Made by a program: the position numbers and the translations under genes. A stretch of DNA of 64,000 nucleotides, taken from assembly GCF_009733865.1 (NCBI RefSeq), contig NZ_WOFB01000002.1:338443-402442 (forward strand), written 5' to 3'. Positions within the stretch are counted from its first letter, which is position 1. Each line of letters begins with the position of its first letter. This stretch comes from Oceanobacillus salinisoli (lineage in GTDB: Bacteria; Bacillota; Bacilli; Bacillales; Amphibacillaceae). The notes below the pieces were generated by a model. That model ran no database searches. It saw only the letters and a list, made by a program, of their open reading frames with translations, and was not told the DNA's origin. This document shows, in pieces, positions 28,877-37,286 of this stretch.

Positions 28877-29381
28877 TTTCTCACCCCTCCTCTTTTAAAG
28901 TTATAATATATTATTGGTTTTGCAAAAAAAGGAAAGGGTGTGTGTATATGTTAATCGGAAAATGAGCCACATGACAACTTAGAACTGAGCGACTGTTACA
29001 TTGTGAATTTTAATCTTGCAGAAAAACTTTATCGGCTTTATATAAGAGGCGGGCATGATTCCCAATTGGGGGTGAGAAATCTTTTCCTATCGTACTATTT
29101 CGCAAGAATTCATGCCCTAAAGGCTCCATGTAAAGCTTATGTAGTATTAAAATAATTTTTCTGAGTTTGTGAATTCTACTAACATTTGGTGGATTAAATT
29201 TAATTCGAATTATTAGGTGAGTCATTGGTTTTAATATTTAAGGTATACAAGTTTAAATATCCATATTAGCTTTCTTGGAATAAACGTGGTATTTTTGGAT
29301 TATATTTAAATGTGTTTGTTAGTTTTATAGAATAGAATAGCGTTAAAAATAAGGAAATATGAAGTAGAGGTAATAAACATA
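28877..29381. other. AT-rich intergenic stretch
   Basis: About 500 bp upstream of the isoprenoid-synthase operon. I see no ORF with a ribosome site. It should contain the operon promoter; TATAGAAT at about 29327 is the best -10-like match, but no convincing -35 goes with it. Confidence 0.4.
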
Positions 29382-29486
29382 ATGAGTAAAAAGTTAATCA
29401 ATGCCGATACATGTTATCGGGTTGTGGAACAGAAAGCCACTCAATATTTTAGAACACTTTCAGAGGAGCACATACAGAAGCGCTAA
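29382..29486 (+). CDS. 34-residue leader ORF of the isoprenoid-synthase operon
   Basis: ATG at 29382 with AGAGG upstream; the product starts MSKKLINADTCYRVVEQ and ends EEHIQKR. The stop TAA is followed without gap by the GTG start of the large gene (TAAGTG), so translation is probably coupled. Nothing in the peptide matches a known pheromone or toxin. It could be a leader or a genuine small peptide. Its existence rests on frame, ribosome site and coupling only. Confidence 0.45.
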   Translation: MSKKLINADTCYRVVEQKATQYFRTLSEEHIQKR

Positions 29487-31733
29487 GTGTCGACTCTTAT
29501 AAAAGATTTTCAATCGTGGAGACAGCATCATATCCCCCGTTCATTCTTTTCTCTTTTTATACGTAGAAAAGGGAAGTCCCGAAATTATCACCATTATATT
29601 CAATGGCTGGAACATAGAGATAAGTTAGATAACTATTTGGATCGCAGTATCTCTTACATTTTTATGCGTGATTTAGGTAAAGTACTTGATTCACCTAGTA
29701 CACAGCGGAGGATTCAAAGCGTAGTGGACAGTTTGAAAAAGGAATTGAGGTCTGACTCTACAATGGAAGCGTATAGTTTGGCTGGATTGTATCGTATGGC
29801 CCAGAAAGAAGGTGTTGAGTCCAGTTTTATTTGGGTCATAGATAAAATAAGAGAAATAGCCTCCCACATTCCAGAGGGGATGGATAAAGATGAGGTGCAG
29901 CGAAAGTTAATAAAAATCATTGCGGGTGTTGTGATGCAACAGGTGGAAGAGTTAGATGAGGAGATATCATCAGCAGAACGTGCAAGGAAATTGGATACTG
30001 CCATCAGACTAGGCTATTCCTATGGTCTGACTTATCCTTTCATAGATGATATCTTGGATTCGAACATATTATCCACAAACGAAAGAGTACAATATTCCGA
30101 TATGATACGGACCACGCTTATTACAGGCACCGTACCGGAACTGGGAGAGTGGAATGAAAACAATAGAAAACTTATTCGCTTCATTCACTCTGAGCTTCGA
30201 GCGGCTTTTGAATATATTAAAACTTGCCATAATGGAACAACGTGGAAATCTTTTTTAGAGCAGTCCTATGTGTTTTTTAAATCACAGGAAGTTGATCGTG
30301 AAAAGGTTCTATCAATTAGAGATTACACGAATGAGGATCTTTTTATCCCAGTAATATTAAAATCCGCGTCCTCACGTTTAATTGTCCGTTCTTTAATGAG
30401 TTCTCCCGAAGATGAGGAGATTTTTCAGCGAACATTTTACTATGGGATTTATAATCAGTTATCGGATGATTTTTCCGATATGTATAGTGATATGGAGAAA
30501 GGTGCTGTTACCCCTTATACGTATTATTTGAAATATCATCATGAACGTTCTGATTTGATAAATCCATTTCATTTATACTGGACAGTTATTTGTTATTTAA
30601 TTCATCAGGTTTATCGCTCCGATGCGAAGACCCGTGAAGTGATATTGGATCGTGCGATTAATGGATTAAAACGGTTTAAAGCACGTGCAGGAACGAAGAA
30701 GTATAATGAAGTTATGGGTATTTTTTCTTCCGGACATCCTGAATTTCATCGAGTTATTCAGCAGCTGGTTAGAAAAGCAGATGATGTCGATTTCTTTGAT
30801 AAACTGCTTAGAGATCATATGATTGTTACCTTTAAGAAGGAGAGAGAGGAGAGGGAAGAGTTTGTTCGTACGGCTCGAACCGTTCGTGAACAAATTAATC
30901 GCTTCTTAACTATTTCTGAAGGAGACAAGGGGTCTTTACTAAATGATAGAATTATTGATGCAGCAAACTTTAGTGTTGGAGATGGTAAAAGGCTCCGGCC
31001 AATCTTGACTTGGATGATGGGAATAAAAAGATATGGGTTCGAGGAATCAACTATCGTGCCACTTCTCAAATCATTGGAATATATGCATACCGCTTCCCTA
31101 ATCCTTGATGATTTGCCGTCACAGGATAACTCACCCATCAGGAGGGGAAGGCCAACGATTCATGAAATACACAATGTTGCTGTAGCTGAACTAACGGGTC
31201 TTTTCCTAACTCAGAAGGCTGTTGAGGAACAAGCTTCACTTAAGGCTTTTGATTCTAAGAAGGTGTTACATTTAATTCGTTATTCTGCTGGAATAACTGC
31301 AGATATGTGCAGAGGTCAGGCGATGGACCTCGGTTCGAAAGGGAAACTATTAAGCTTGGAACAATTAAATACGATGTGCTTTTATAAGACGGGGATAGGG
31401 TTCGAAGCTGCTTTCATCATGCCTGCCATTCTTGCTGGTGCATCGGATGAAGAAATGGATGTTTTTAGAAAAATTTCCTACCATGCAGGAATTGCTTTTC
31501 AAATTAAGGATGATTTACTGGATGTGGAAGGAGATAGAGAATTACTGGGGAAACCAATTCATAAAGATGCCAGGAACAACACGTCTAATTATGTTTCCAT
31601 CTTAGGTCAAGAGGGAGCTAAGAAAGCAATGTGGGAACATTACTGTCATGCAATGGAGGCATTGCGTGAAGTACCTGAAGGATTCCCATTTTTAAAACAC
31701 GTATTGAATTATTTCGTGCATAGGAATTATTGA
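29487..31733 (+). CDS. Two-domain class I isoprenoid synthase-like protein
   Basis: A 748-residue protein. The C-terminal half (about 455-748) is a trans-prenyltransferase of the polyprenyl synthetase family: GKRLRP 500-505, first Asp-rich motif DDLPSQD 541-547, RRGRPT 552-557, second motif DDLLD 675-679. ComQ also belongs to this family. The N-terminal half (1-450) is all-helical and also carries Asp-rich motifs, DDILD at 187-191 and DDFSDMYSD at 327-335, suggesting a second, diverged class I terpene-synthase-like domain. GTG start, no own strong ribosome site, coupled to the 34-residue ORF. Likely a bifunctional enzyme that makes and then cyclises or transfers a prenyl chain; the product is unknown. 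Confidence 0.75.
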   Translation: MSTLIKDFQSWRQHHIPRSFFSLFIRRKGKSRNYHHYIQWLEHRDKLDNYLDRSISYIFMRDLGKVLDSPSTQRRIQSVVDSLKKELRSDSTMEAYSLAGLYRMAQKEGVESSFIWVIDKIREIASHIPEGMDKDEVQRKLIKIIAGVVMQQVEELDEEISSAERARKLDTAIRLGYSYGLTYPFIDDILDSNILSTNERVQYSDMIRTTLITGTVPELGEWNENNRKLIRFIHSELRAAFEYIKTCHNGTTWKSFLEQSYVFFKSQEVDREKVLSIRDYTNEDLFIPVILKSASSRLIVRSLMSSPEDEEIFQRTFYYGIYNQLSDDFSDMYSDMEKGAVTPYTYYLKYHHERSDLINPFHLYWTVICYLIHQVYRSDAKTREVILDRAINGLKRFKARAGTKKYNEVMGIFSSGHPEFHRVIQQLVRKADDVDFFDKLLRDHMIVTFKKEREEREEFVRTARTVREQINRFLTISEGDKGSLLNDRIIDAANFSVGDGKRLRPILTWMMGIKRYGFEESTIVPLLKSLEYMHTASLILDDLPSQDNSPIRRGRPTIHEIHNVAVAELTGLFLTQKAVEEQASLKAFDSKKVLHLIRYSAGITADMCRGQAMDLGSKGKLLSLEQLNTMCFYKTGIGFEAAFIMPAILAGASDEEMDVFRKISYHAGIAFQIKDDLLDVEGDRELLGKPIHKDARNNTSNYVSILGQEGAKKAMWEHYCHAMEALREVPEGFPFLKHVLNYFVHRNY

Positions 31734-31847
31734 TGATGGATTTCCGGAAAGTAAATAATCAATTTTTTACAAAAATGGGTGCACATTTCCGAACTTCCAG
31801 CATATATTGGCTTCTGTGTGAGAAAATTGAAAGGAAGGAAGAGAAAA

Positions 31848-31979
31848 ATGAATAAAGATGAAAAGCGAACGGTTGGGAATAGCGAGTTAAAAAATGGAGG
31901 TTATCAAGTTATTGAGGTTAATATGTCCGACTCAGCTGAAAACGTATATGCAGTGTGCACGCCAGTTAAAATGCAGTAA
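31848..31979 (+). CDS. 43-residue peptide downstream of the isoprenoid synthase
   Basis: ATG at 31848 with AAGGAAGGAAG upstream. The peptide begins MNKDEKRTVGNSELKNGG and ends AVCTPVKMQ, with a single cysteine seven residues from the C terminus. It shares the terminator at 32002 with the large gene. Given a prenyltransferase next door, a prenylated or otherwise modified peptide is imaginable, but no ComX-like tryptophan or known precursor motif is present. Unknown. Confidence 0.55.
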   Translation: MNKDEKRTVGNSELKNGGYQVIEVNMSDSAENVYAVCTPVKMQ

Positions 31980-32001
31980 GGAAACATATCTCTTTTAGAA
32001 A

Positions 32002-32043
32002 AACCATCTCTTTTTCAGGTTCCTGAGCAAGAGATGGTTTTTT
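32002..32043 (+). terminator. Terminator of the isoprenoid-synthase operon
   Basis: AACCATCTCTT (32002-32012) and AAGAGATGGTT (32029-32039) form an 11-bp perfect stem, followed by a T-run. Confidence 0.9.
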
Positions 32044-32150
32044 AATTTGGGCTGTTTTTGCCACTATATCGATAACTGCGACATATTGCAGGAAGGAGAT
32101 TAAAAAGTAATCACTTAGTTTATAAGAGTGATTACTGCTATATATACGCT

Positions 32151-32879
32151 TTATTTAGTTGGGTGGAAAGGGCATTTTCCCTTTCTGGATTTATTGTCAT
32201 CTGTAATAACATACTGCTTCCATTCCCTTTTGCTTAAATCTCCATATGCTCCCAAATCAGGGTGGAAGGGAAGGTTTTCTATGGATTCTACCCTTGATCG
32301 GATTAGTTGAAGAGCATTTTTACCTCGTATACTGTTATAAGCAATATTATTAAAAATTCTTCTTGGTTGAAAAATTAAAATGAGACAATTTCCTAAATTC
32401 CTGGTAATTCTATGTTTATAAGCTGGCATATTAACGGAAATAAACATAGGTTCGTCGTGAAAACAAAATTCCCAAAGCGGATCTTCTGGATCTATTGCAA
32501 TATTCTTATTCCACTCTTTATCATCGTGTTCATGCAGGTATTTTAATATATCCCAAAAATAATTTTCATAATATGCAAAGGATTTTTCCGGACTTTCTGG
32601 CTCTACAAAAACAACGAAGGCATGCCTAATATACTGGTTTTCTTTAGATAGATTTACAAATTCTCTGAGTACGGAAGGCAAGGAGCTGAAATCATGGTTT
32701 TCGATATAAAAATATTTTAAATGTCCCATTCTCTCAGCAACTGTGCCATATGGACAGACGAAATTTTTATCTGAAACCATTTTCTCCCAATAAGCATATT
32801 CGTTTTTAAACCATTCAGGTATATATTTGTTCCCGTTTCGTATATCGTCTTTCGTTAACATAGAAAGGTGCTGAAACAT
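32151..32879 (-). CDS. YqcI/YcgG family protein
   Basis: A 242-residue protein of the YqcI/YcgG family. Typical elements are FVCPYGTVAERMGHLKYFYIE near 40-60, HAFVVFVEPE near 85-94, and NMPAYKHRITRNLGNCLILIFQPR near 150-173, ending KGKCPFHP. The start at 32879 has AGGAG 8 nt upstream; an upstream in-frame start at 32945 adds 22 residues without homology. One relative (GntA of guanitoxin synthesis) is reported as a haem-dependent N-hydroxylase, so an oxygenase role is possible. It is a single gene. Confidence 0.82.
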   Translation of the reverse strand: MFQHLSMLTKDDIRNGNKYIPEWFKNEYAYWEKMVSDKNFVCPYGTVAERMGHLKYFYIENHDFSSLPSVLREFVNLSKENQYIRHAFVVFVEPESPEKSFAYYENYFWDILKYLHEHDDKEWNKNIAIDPEDPLWEFCFHDEPMFISVNMPAYKHRITRNLGNCLILIFQPRRIFNNIAYNSIRGKNALQLIRSRVESIENLPFHPDLGAYGDLSKREWKQYVITDDNKSRKGKCPFHPTK

Positions 32880-33105
32880 GTTTTCATCTCCTAATAAGTA
32901 TAATGATGAACTTTTCCTTTCGCTATATGCTATGGGTGATTTCATTTATTTGGGAACGAAATTTATGTATTTTTTTGATATTGGTTGGCCGGTTGTTACA
33001 TATTTTTGTATTAAGGTTCTATTCAAAAAGATTGTCTTTACAGCATAATTTATTTCGTATTTGAGAAAAAGGGTGAACTAACTTTATATAATGTTGGAGT
33101 TTAAT

Positions 33106-33321
33106 CTACCGCTAAGGAAATACACTACGCTTTCCGTGGGTGACCCGTGAGCTCGGGCCAACAGGACGCTGGTCACGAAGGCGTTGCCACAAAGGGGTTC
33201 GGTGGGGCAATTAATCGCAGCCCTAGGACGTGGCGTTCTTACCCTTTGTACCTTTGACTCTCTGCGGGGTCTCACTTGGCCACTTTTCCCGCAGGAGTCT
33301 CTGTATATTGCCGCTGGTAGA
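33106..33321 (+). repeat. 216-bp element with terminal inverted repeats
   Basis: Ends CTACCGCTAAGGAAATACAC and (reverse complement of the right end) CTACCAGCGGCAATATACAG form imperfect terminal repeats. The body contains CGCTTTCCGTGGG and CTGCGGGGTCTCACTTG, then CCCGCAGGAGTCT, a signature of a GC-rich repeat widespread in Bacillaceae. The centre (33191-33224) holds a module also found inside repeat B3. No gene. Confidence 0.7.
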
Positions 33322-33581
33322 GTGCTTTGAAACTTTTTTGTTTAAATTGAATTAGATATCTACTATCGTAATGGTTGATTGTAGCGGAGGGCAGTTTCAA
33401 TAGTTTAGGTAATGGAAGCGTAGTCGATTGGTTACGGGTGTGGTGGTCTTATAGGGGGAGAGAAAAGGAATATATGCTTGGTATTAACGGTTCAAATTCT
33501 AAAGAGTAGCCCAATTATATAGGTATTCCAATAGAAGGTTCTTTATCAATTAACTAAATAAGTCTCTAACTGTAAAAATTA
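33322..33581. other. Intergenic stretch, no gene seen
   Basis: Between the 216-bp element and a terminator. No ORF with a ribosome site and no strong structure found. Confidence 0.35.
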
Positions 33582-33641
33582 TAGGCTGGTTCTTTAGCTT
33601 CGAGTGTTTCTTTATGAACCAAAGCTAAAAGAACCAGCCTA
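33582..33641 (-). terminator. Terminator of the small leftward gene
   Basis: TAGGCTGGTTCTTTAGCTT (33582-33600) pairs with AAAGCTAAAAGAACCAGCCT (from 33621). Leftward transcripts then run into AATTTTTAC. Confidence 0.75.
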
Positions 33642-33647
33642 TTGTAT

Positions 33648-33803
33648 TTAATACTCAATTTCTTCAAAATCCTGAGGGTCTAAGGTTGGTTGTCTTTCTT
33701 TTAAATCTTTATTATTAGAAATTTCGTTGTTTATCTCCTGATAAGATTTAATCTTAGTAAACCTTTCTTTTGTTTGTTTACGTTTTTTCTTATCATCATG
33801 CAT
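33648..33803 (-). CDS. Small charged protein of 51 residues
   Basis: ATG at 33803 with AAAGGAG 7-8 nt upstream. The product is hydrophilic, basic at the N terminus (MHDDKKKRKQTKERF) and acidic at the end (DPQDFEEIEY). It has its own terminator, which supports a real gene. No family recognised. Confidence 0.55.
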   Translation of the reverse strand: MHDDKKKRKQTKERFTKIKSYQEINNEISNNKDLKERQPTLDPQDFEEIEY

Positions 33804-33853
33804 CTATATTACTCCTTTATCTATGTCAAGTTGCTTCTTACTCATTGGATGAT

Positions 33854-34120
33854 TCATTCCTCATCTAGAATGGCGTCAAAAGCTTCGGATACTTTATCGA
33901 ATTCCTCATCGGTTTCTATTGCGGATAAATCGCCATCCTCGTCAATTTTTAGAAAAAAGATGTCGATATCTTCCTCGCTATCTTTTTGTAGATCTTCTAC
34001 AAAGCTGACTGCCACATAATCTGTTCCTGCTAATGTAACTTTTGCCAGTACTTCAACGGTTTGATCTTCTTCTGTTTCATCACTAATAGTAAATACCTCG
34101 CCGACTTTGATTTCATCCAT
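33854..34120 (-). CDS. DUF1292 family protein (YrzB-like)
   Basis: An 88-residue, very acidic protein. The DUF1292 pattern of alternating strand segments (EVFTISDETEEDQTVEVLAK, DYVAVSFVEDL, DIFFLKIDEDGDL) is clear. The ATG at 34120 has AAGGAGG in place; the open frame starts earlier without homology. Function of the family is unknown. It is conserved across Firmicutes. Confidence 0.82.
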   Translation of the reverse strand: MDEIKVGEVFTISDETEEDQTVEVLAKVTLAGTDYVAVSFVEDLQKDSEEDIDIFFLKIDEDGDLSAIETDEEFDKVSEAFDAILDEE

Positions 34121-34416
34121 TACAGTTAGCCTCCTTCTTTTGCTTTCAGTATTTTTCCTTAGCTTACCGTGTTGTGGGAAAATCATGCAATAAAAATGCA
34201 AAAGAATCGTCACAGAATTGGATAGATAAAGCCTTTCTGAATGCTTAAATATATAGATGTTTTCGTAAGTTTCTGGAATTTAAGTTCAATGTATTATTTA
34301 TTGTCCACGGTATGCAAATATAGACTAAGTAAAACCTCACCGCAAGCTTTCCGGAATAACTCTTTGTCCTCTGAGGATACTAAGGGATAGGGTTTTACAT
34401 ATGAGGAGGAATATAA

Positions 34417-35616
34417 TTGGTTTCCTTAGAAAAGATTGCTGAGGCACATAAAAGAATGAAGGGAATTGTACATCAAACAACTTTGGATTATTCCCGAACC
34501 TTTAGTGACCAAGTAGATAATGAGGTGTTTTTAAAGCTTGAGAATTTACAAAAGACAGGTTCTTTTAAGGTGCGTGGCTCGTATAATAAGTTAATTTCAC
34601 TAAAGAAAGATGAACTGCAAAATGGGGTAGTTGCTGCTTCGGCAGGAAATCATGCACAGGGGGTCGCTTATGCAAGTACGATGCTTGGTATTCCTTGTAC
34701 CATTGTCATGCCGACTGGGGCGCCTTTGAGTAAAGTGCAAGCTACAAAAGAGTATGGTGCAAAAGTTATTTTGCATGGAAATGTATTTGATGAGGCGCTT
34801 GATTATGCATTAGACCTAAAAAATAAAACGGGTGCTGCCTTTATTCATGCCTTTGATGATGATGATATTATTACTGGTCAAGGTACAGTTGGTATCGAAA
34901 TAATCGATCAGCTACCTGATGTTGATGCTATTGTCTGTCCCATTGGTGGAGGTGGATTAATAGCTGGAATTGCAGCAGCGGTAAAAGAAAAAAATCCATC
35001 AATCCAAGTATATGGAGTGGAGGCATCTGCCTGTCCAAGTATGGTTGAGTCGTTAAAAGAAGATCAGTTAATTACCGTTGATTCCAGCCCAACCATGGCA
35101 GATGGTATTGCTGTAAAAAGGCCTGGACAACATAATTTTCAATTAGTAAAGCAATATGTCGATGATATTTTTACGGTAGATGAAATGGAAATGGCGCAAT
35201 CCATGCTTATGTTACTTGAACGGAACAAGTTATTAGTAGAAGGGTCAGGAGCAGCGTCTCTTGCTGCTATGTTATCCCAAAAACTTCCCATTAAGAATAA
35301 AAAAATTGTTGCAGTTATTAGTGGGGGGAACGTGGATGTCAGTTTTATTTCAAGAATTATTGAAAGAGGCATGGTTGAGGCGGGTCGCTTTATGCGTTTT
35401 AACACCATTCTGAAAGACAAACCAGGAAATCTGGAGAAAATTTTACAGATAGTAACGGAGATGAGGGGAAATATTTTGGATATTTCCTTGAATCATATGG
35501 GAGATAAAATTTATCCAAGCTATGCGCAACTATCCCTTTCTATTGAGACAAGAGATAGGGAGCATATTGAAGAGATTTTGGCAACATTGAAGAAAAGGGG
35601 GTACATAATAGAATGA
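34417..35616 (+). CDS. ilvA: Threonine ammonia-lyase (PLP, with ACT domain)
   Basis: A 399-residue enzyme that deaminates threonine to 2-oxobutanoate. The PLP lysine is in KTGSFKVRGSYN near residues 46-57, the PLP-phosphate loop is CPIGGGGLIAG near 174-184, and a C-terminal ACT-like domain (about 325-399) suggests allosteric control. Length fits the medium form; it may serve isoleucine synthesis or threonine use. The start is TTG with AGGAGG 7 nt upstream. The leader contains TAAAACCT (34332) facing AGGGTTTTA (34389), a possible stem that could modulate expression. Confidence 0.92.
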   Translation: MVSLEKIAEAHKRMKGIVHQTTLDYSRTFSDQVDNEVFLKLENLQKTGSFKVRGSYNKLISLKKDELQNGVVAASAGNHAQGVAYASTMLGIPCTIVMPTGAPLSKVQATKEYGAKVILHGNVFDEALDYALDLKNKTGAAFIHAFDDDDIITGQGTVGIEIIDQLPDVDAIVCPIGGGGLIAGIAAAVKEKNPSIQVYGVEASACPSMVESLKEDQLITVDSSPTMADGIAVKRPGQHNFQLVKQYVDDIFTVDEMEMAQSMLMLLERNKLLVEGSGAASLAAMLSQKLPIKNKKIVAVISGGNVDVSFISRIIERGMVEAGRFMRFNTILKDKPGNLEKILQIVTEMRGNILDISLNHMGDKIYPSYAQLSLSIETRDREHIEEILATLKKRGYIIE

Positions 35617-35654
35617 ATCAAAAAGATGGGTTCTTTTGCTTCCATAAGTAAATA

Positions 35655-35683
35655 AGAGGCAGGAGAACCGTCTCCGTGCCTCT
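35655..35683. terminator. Hairpin between convergent ilvA and DUF2383 genes
   Basis: AGAGGCA (35655-35661) pairs with TGCCTCT (35677-35683), with inner GGAGA/TCTCC. No U-run; position between convergent genes suggests a bidirectional end. Confidence 0.5.
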
Positions 35684-35690
35684 GTCTGAT

Positions 35691-36113
35691 TCACATTTTT
35701 CTCAGTAGGTCCACATACTTACGGTTCGTATCAATCACTTCTTCCACAAGTTGTTTGCTCTCTAGGTCTAAATCTCCTTTTACCAGTTCCTCAGAATATT
35801 GAACACCATAATTGTCCATCCCTTTTATTGCATCGTCTATTATTTTACCTTCATCATTTGGAAGTATTACTTTATGCATAAAGCTATGCATAGATCCAGA
35901 GACGCCTTCACTGTCTGCTGGAACTCCTCCTAGATTTTGAATACGGGCGGATAATTTTTGCGCATTTTGTTTTACTTCCTGCTGCATCGTCTGAAAGGTT
36001 TGTTTTAGTTCCTCGTCATCTACTTTTTGGATGTAATGTTCAAGGGAACGAATGCCCATGTATGTGCCTCTTAATAATGTATTTAATTCTTCAACCACGG
36101 TCTCATTATCCAT
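35691..36113 (-). CDS. DUF2383 four-helix-bundle (ferritin-like) protein
   Basis: A 140-residue all-helical protein matching the PA2169/DUF2383 family. It has a long first helix (VVEELNTLLRGTYMGIRSLE) and a C-terminal helix ending YVDLLRKM. Family members are small ferritin-like bundles of unclear function, often stress- or spore-related. The start has AAGGAAGTG upstream. Single gene. Confidence 0.78.
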   Translation of the reverse strand: MDNETVVEELNTLLRGTYMGIRSLEHYIQKVDDEELKQTFQTMQQEVKQNAQKLSARIQNLGGVPADSEGVSGSMHSFMHKVILPNDEGKIIDDAIKGMDNYGVQYSEELVKGDLDLESKQLVEEVIDTNRKYVDLLRKM

Positions 36114-36367
36114 ATAATCACTTCCTTCCTGCTATTATGATGCTACTGGGAAGTGGAAATATTCATTTAAGACTGTACGTGCAGAAATGATTATGAGACC
36201 GGCTAATATATATTGTTTAAGACTTTTTTTAAAAAGATAGTCGTTTTGCCACTAAGTCGATAAACTAAGAAGAAACTTTAGATGGTGAGATTGTTTAAGT
36301 ATGGTATCTTTCATTCCTTTTAAAAGAAATGAAAGAAGAAAGTTTATTTGTAGTATCATAAATGACT

Positions 36368-36910
36368 CTAACTGGTTCGTTCCAGACTATTGGACCGGAG
36401 AAATTGGTCAATGTTTGAATCCAATTTTTGAATTCGCTGAAGGGCAGTTTCATGATCTATTTTACGGTAATGGTGATTGCCACCAGGTTCTTCATCCGCC
36501 TCATCGGCCTCTGCAACCACCTTTTGTAAGGGGGTGAGCTGTAACTGGCCTTGCGGTAAATAGGAGTTCGTATGAAGAAGTACAGCTAAGGCAATTGCTT
36601 TGGCATCTTGCAGGTTCTCACCACAGCGAACTAGCAGTTTATGGGCACGGGCAGCACCTTTAATCGCATGAATATCATTATCTTTATATAACTCATAATC
36701 CCATTTGCCGTTTGGGTGATACCATTTATAATGACCGATGTCGTGCAGGAGCCCTCCTTTTGCAGCCAAGTCTGGATTGACATCGGTTTTTGTGGCAATA
36801 TCAAACGCTATTTCAGCAACGGAAATGGCATGTGCCATACCTGAACGGCCGACGTATTTTTGGACAACCGGGTGAACAAAAAGTTTTTCTAACGTAACGT
36901 TTCTGATCAT
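36368..36910 (-). CDS. HD-domain phosphohydrolase
   Basis: A 180-residue metal-dependent phosphohydrolase. HD motif ligands are visible: an early GRSGMAHAISVAEIA near 25-39, LLHDIGHYKWYHP near 55-67 (His-Asp pair), and LLHTNSYLP near 113-121. The ATG at 36910 with AAGGAAGG is preferred over the 29-residue extension. Relatives hydrolyse nucleotides or phosphomonoesters; the substrate is unknown. Confidence 0.83.
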   Translation of the reverse strand: MIRNVTLEKLFVHPVVQKYVGRSGMAHAISVAEIAFDIATKTDVNPDLAAKGGLLHDIGHYKWYHPNGKWDYELYKDNDIHAIKGAARAHKLLVRCGENLQDAKAIALAVLLHTNSYLPQGQLQLTPLQKVVAEADEADEEPGGNHHYRKIDHETALQRIQKLDSNIDQFLRSNSLERTS

Positions 36911-37038
36911 GATCCTTCCTTCCTCCTTTGCGAATGTGCTAAAAGCTCCATTTAAATAGGTATATTGTTTAATAAAATAACATGTTTTTACAGACATAGC
37001 AATGGGTTTGTTAGATTTTATGGCAAGAAAGGATTATC

Positions 37039-37200
37039 ATTTATCACGTGATTAACTGGCTGTAAGACCTTAACGAGAAGAATTCGAGATGCCTCAAGAA
37101 TTATAAGTGGGGGACGGGCAGCCAGTAAACTCCTGATTCGTTCATCTAACAATTAGTGGGGGATGAAAAAAACCCCCACTGATTGAAGATTCACTTTATT
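37039..37200 (+). repeat. Dispersed structured repeat family A, copy A3
   Basis: ATTTATCACGTGATTAACTG start, ACTGGCTG/CAGCCAGT first stem, TTAGTGGGGG/CCCCCACTGA second stem, end at TTCACTTTATT. It is almost identical to A1 in the first 110 bp. It lies between the HD gene and the hydrolase. Confidence 0.8.
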
Positions 37201-37286
37201 AAATTATGTTAATTTTTTTACAGTAAATATTTTATACCTGATATAGTGAGTTATAATGGATTTAATTAGTGAAAGGGGAAGAAGGC

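Noticed and set aside
29382..29486. 34-residue ORF as a ComX pheromone precursor
   Set aside because: No tryptophan, wrong position relative to a ComQ-like gene, and no comP/comA genes in the window.
33084..33275. 63-codon minus-strand ORF in the 216-bp element
   Set aside because: Repeat-derived frame without ribosome site.
36301..36537. 78-codon plus-strand ORF
   Set aside because: Overlaps the 3' half of the HD gene antisense; no supporting features.
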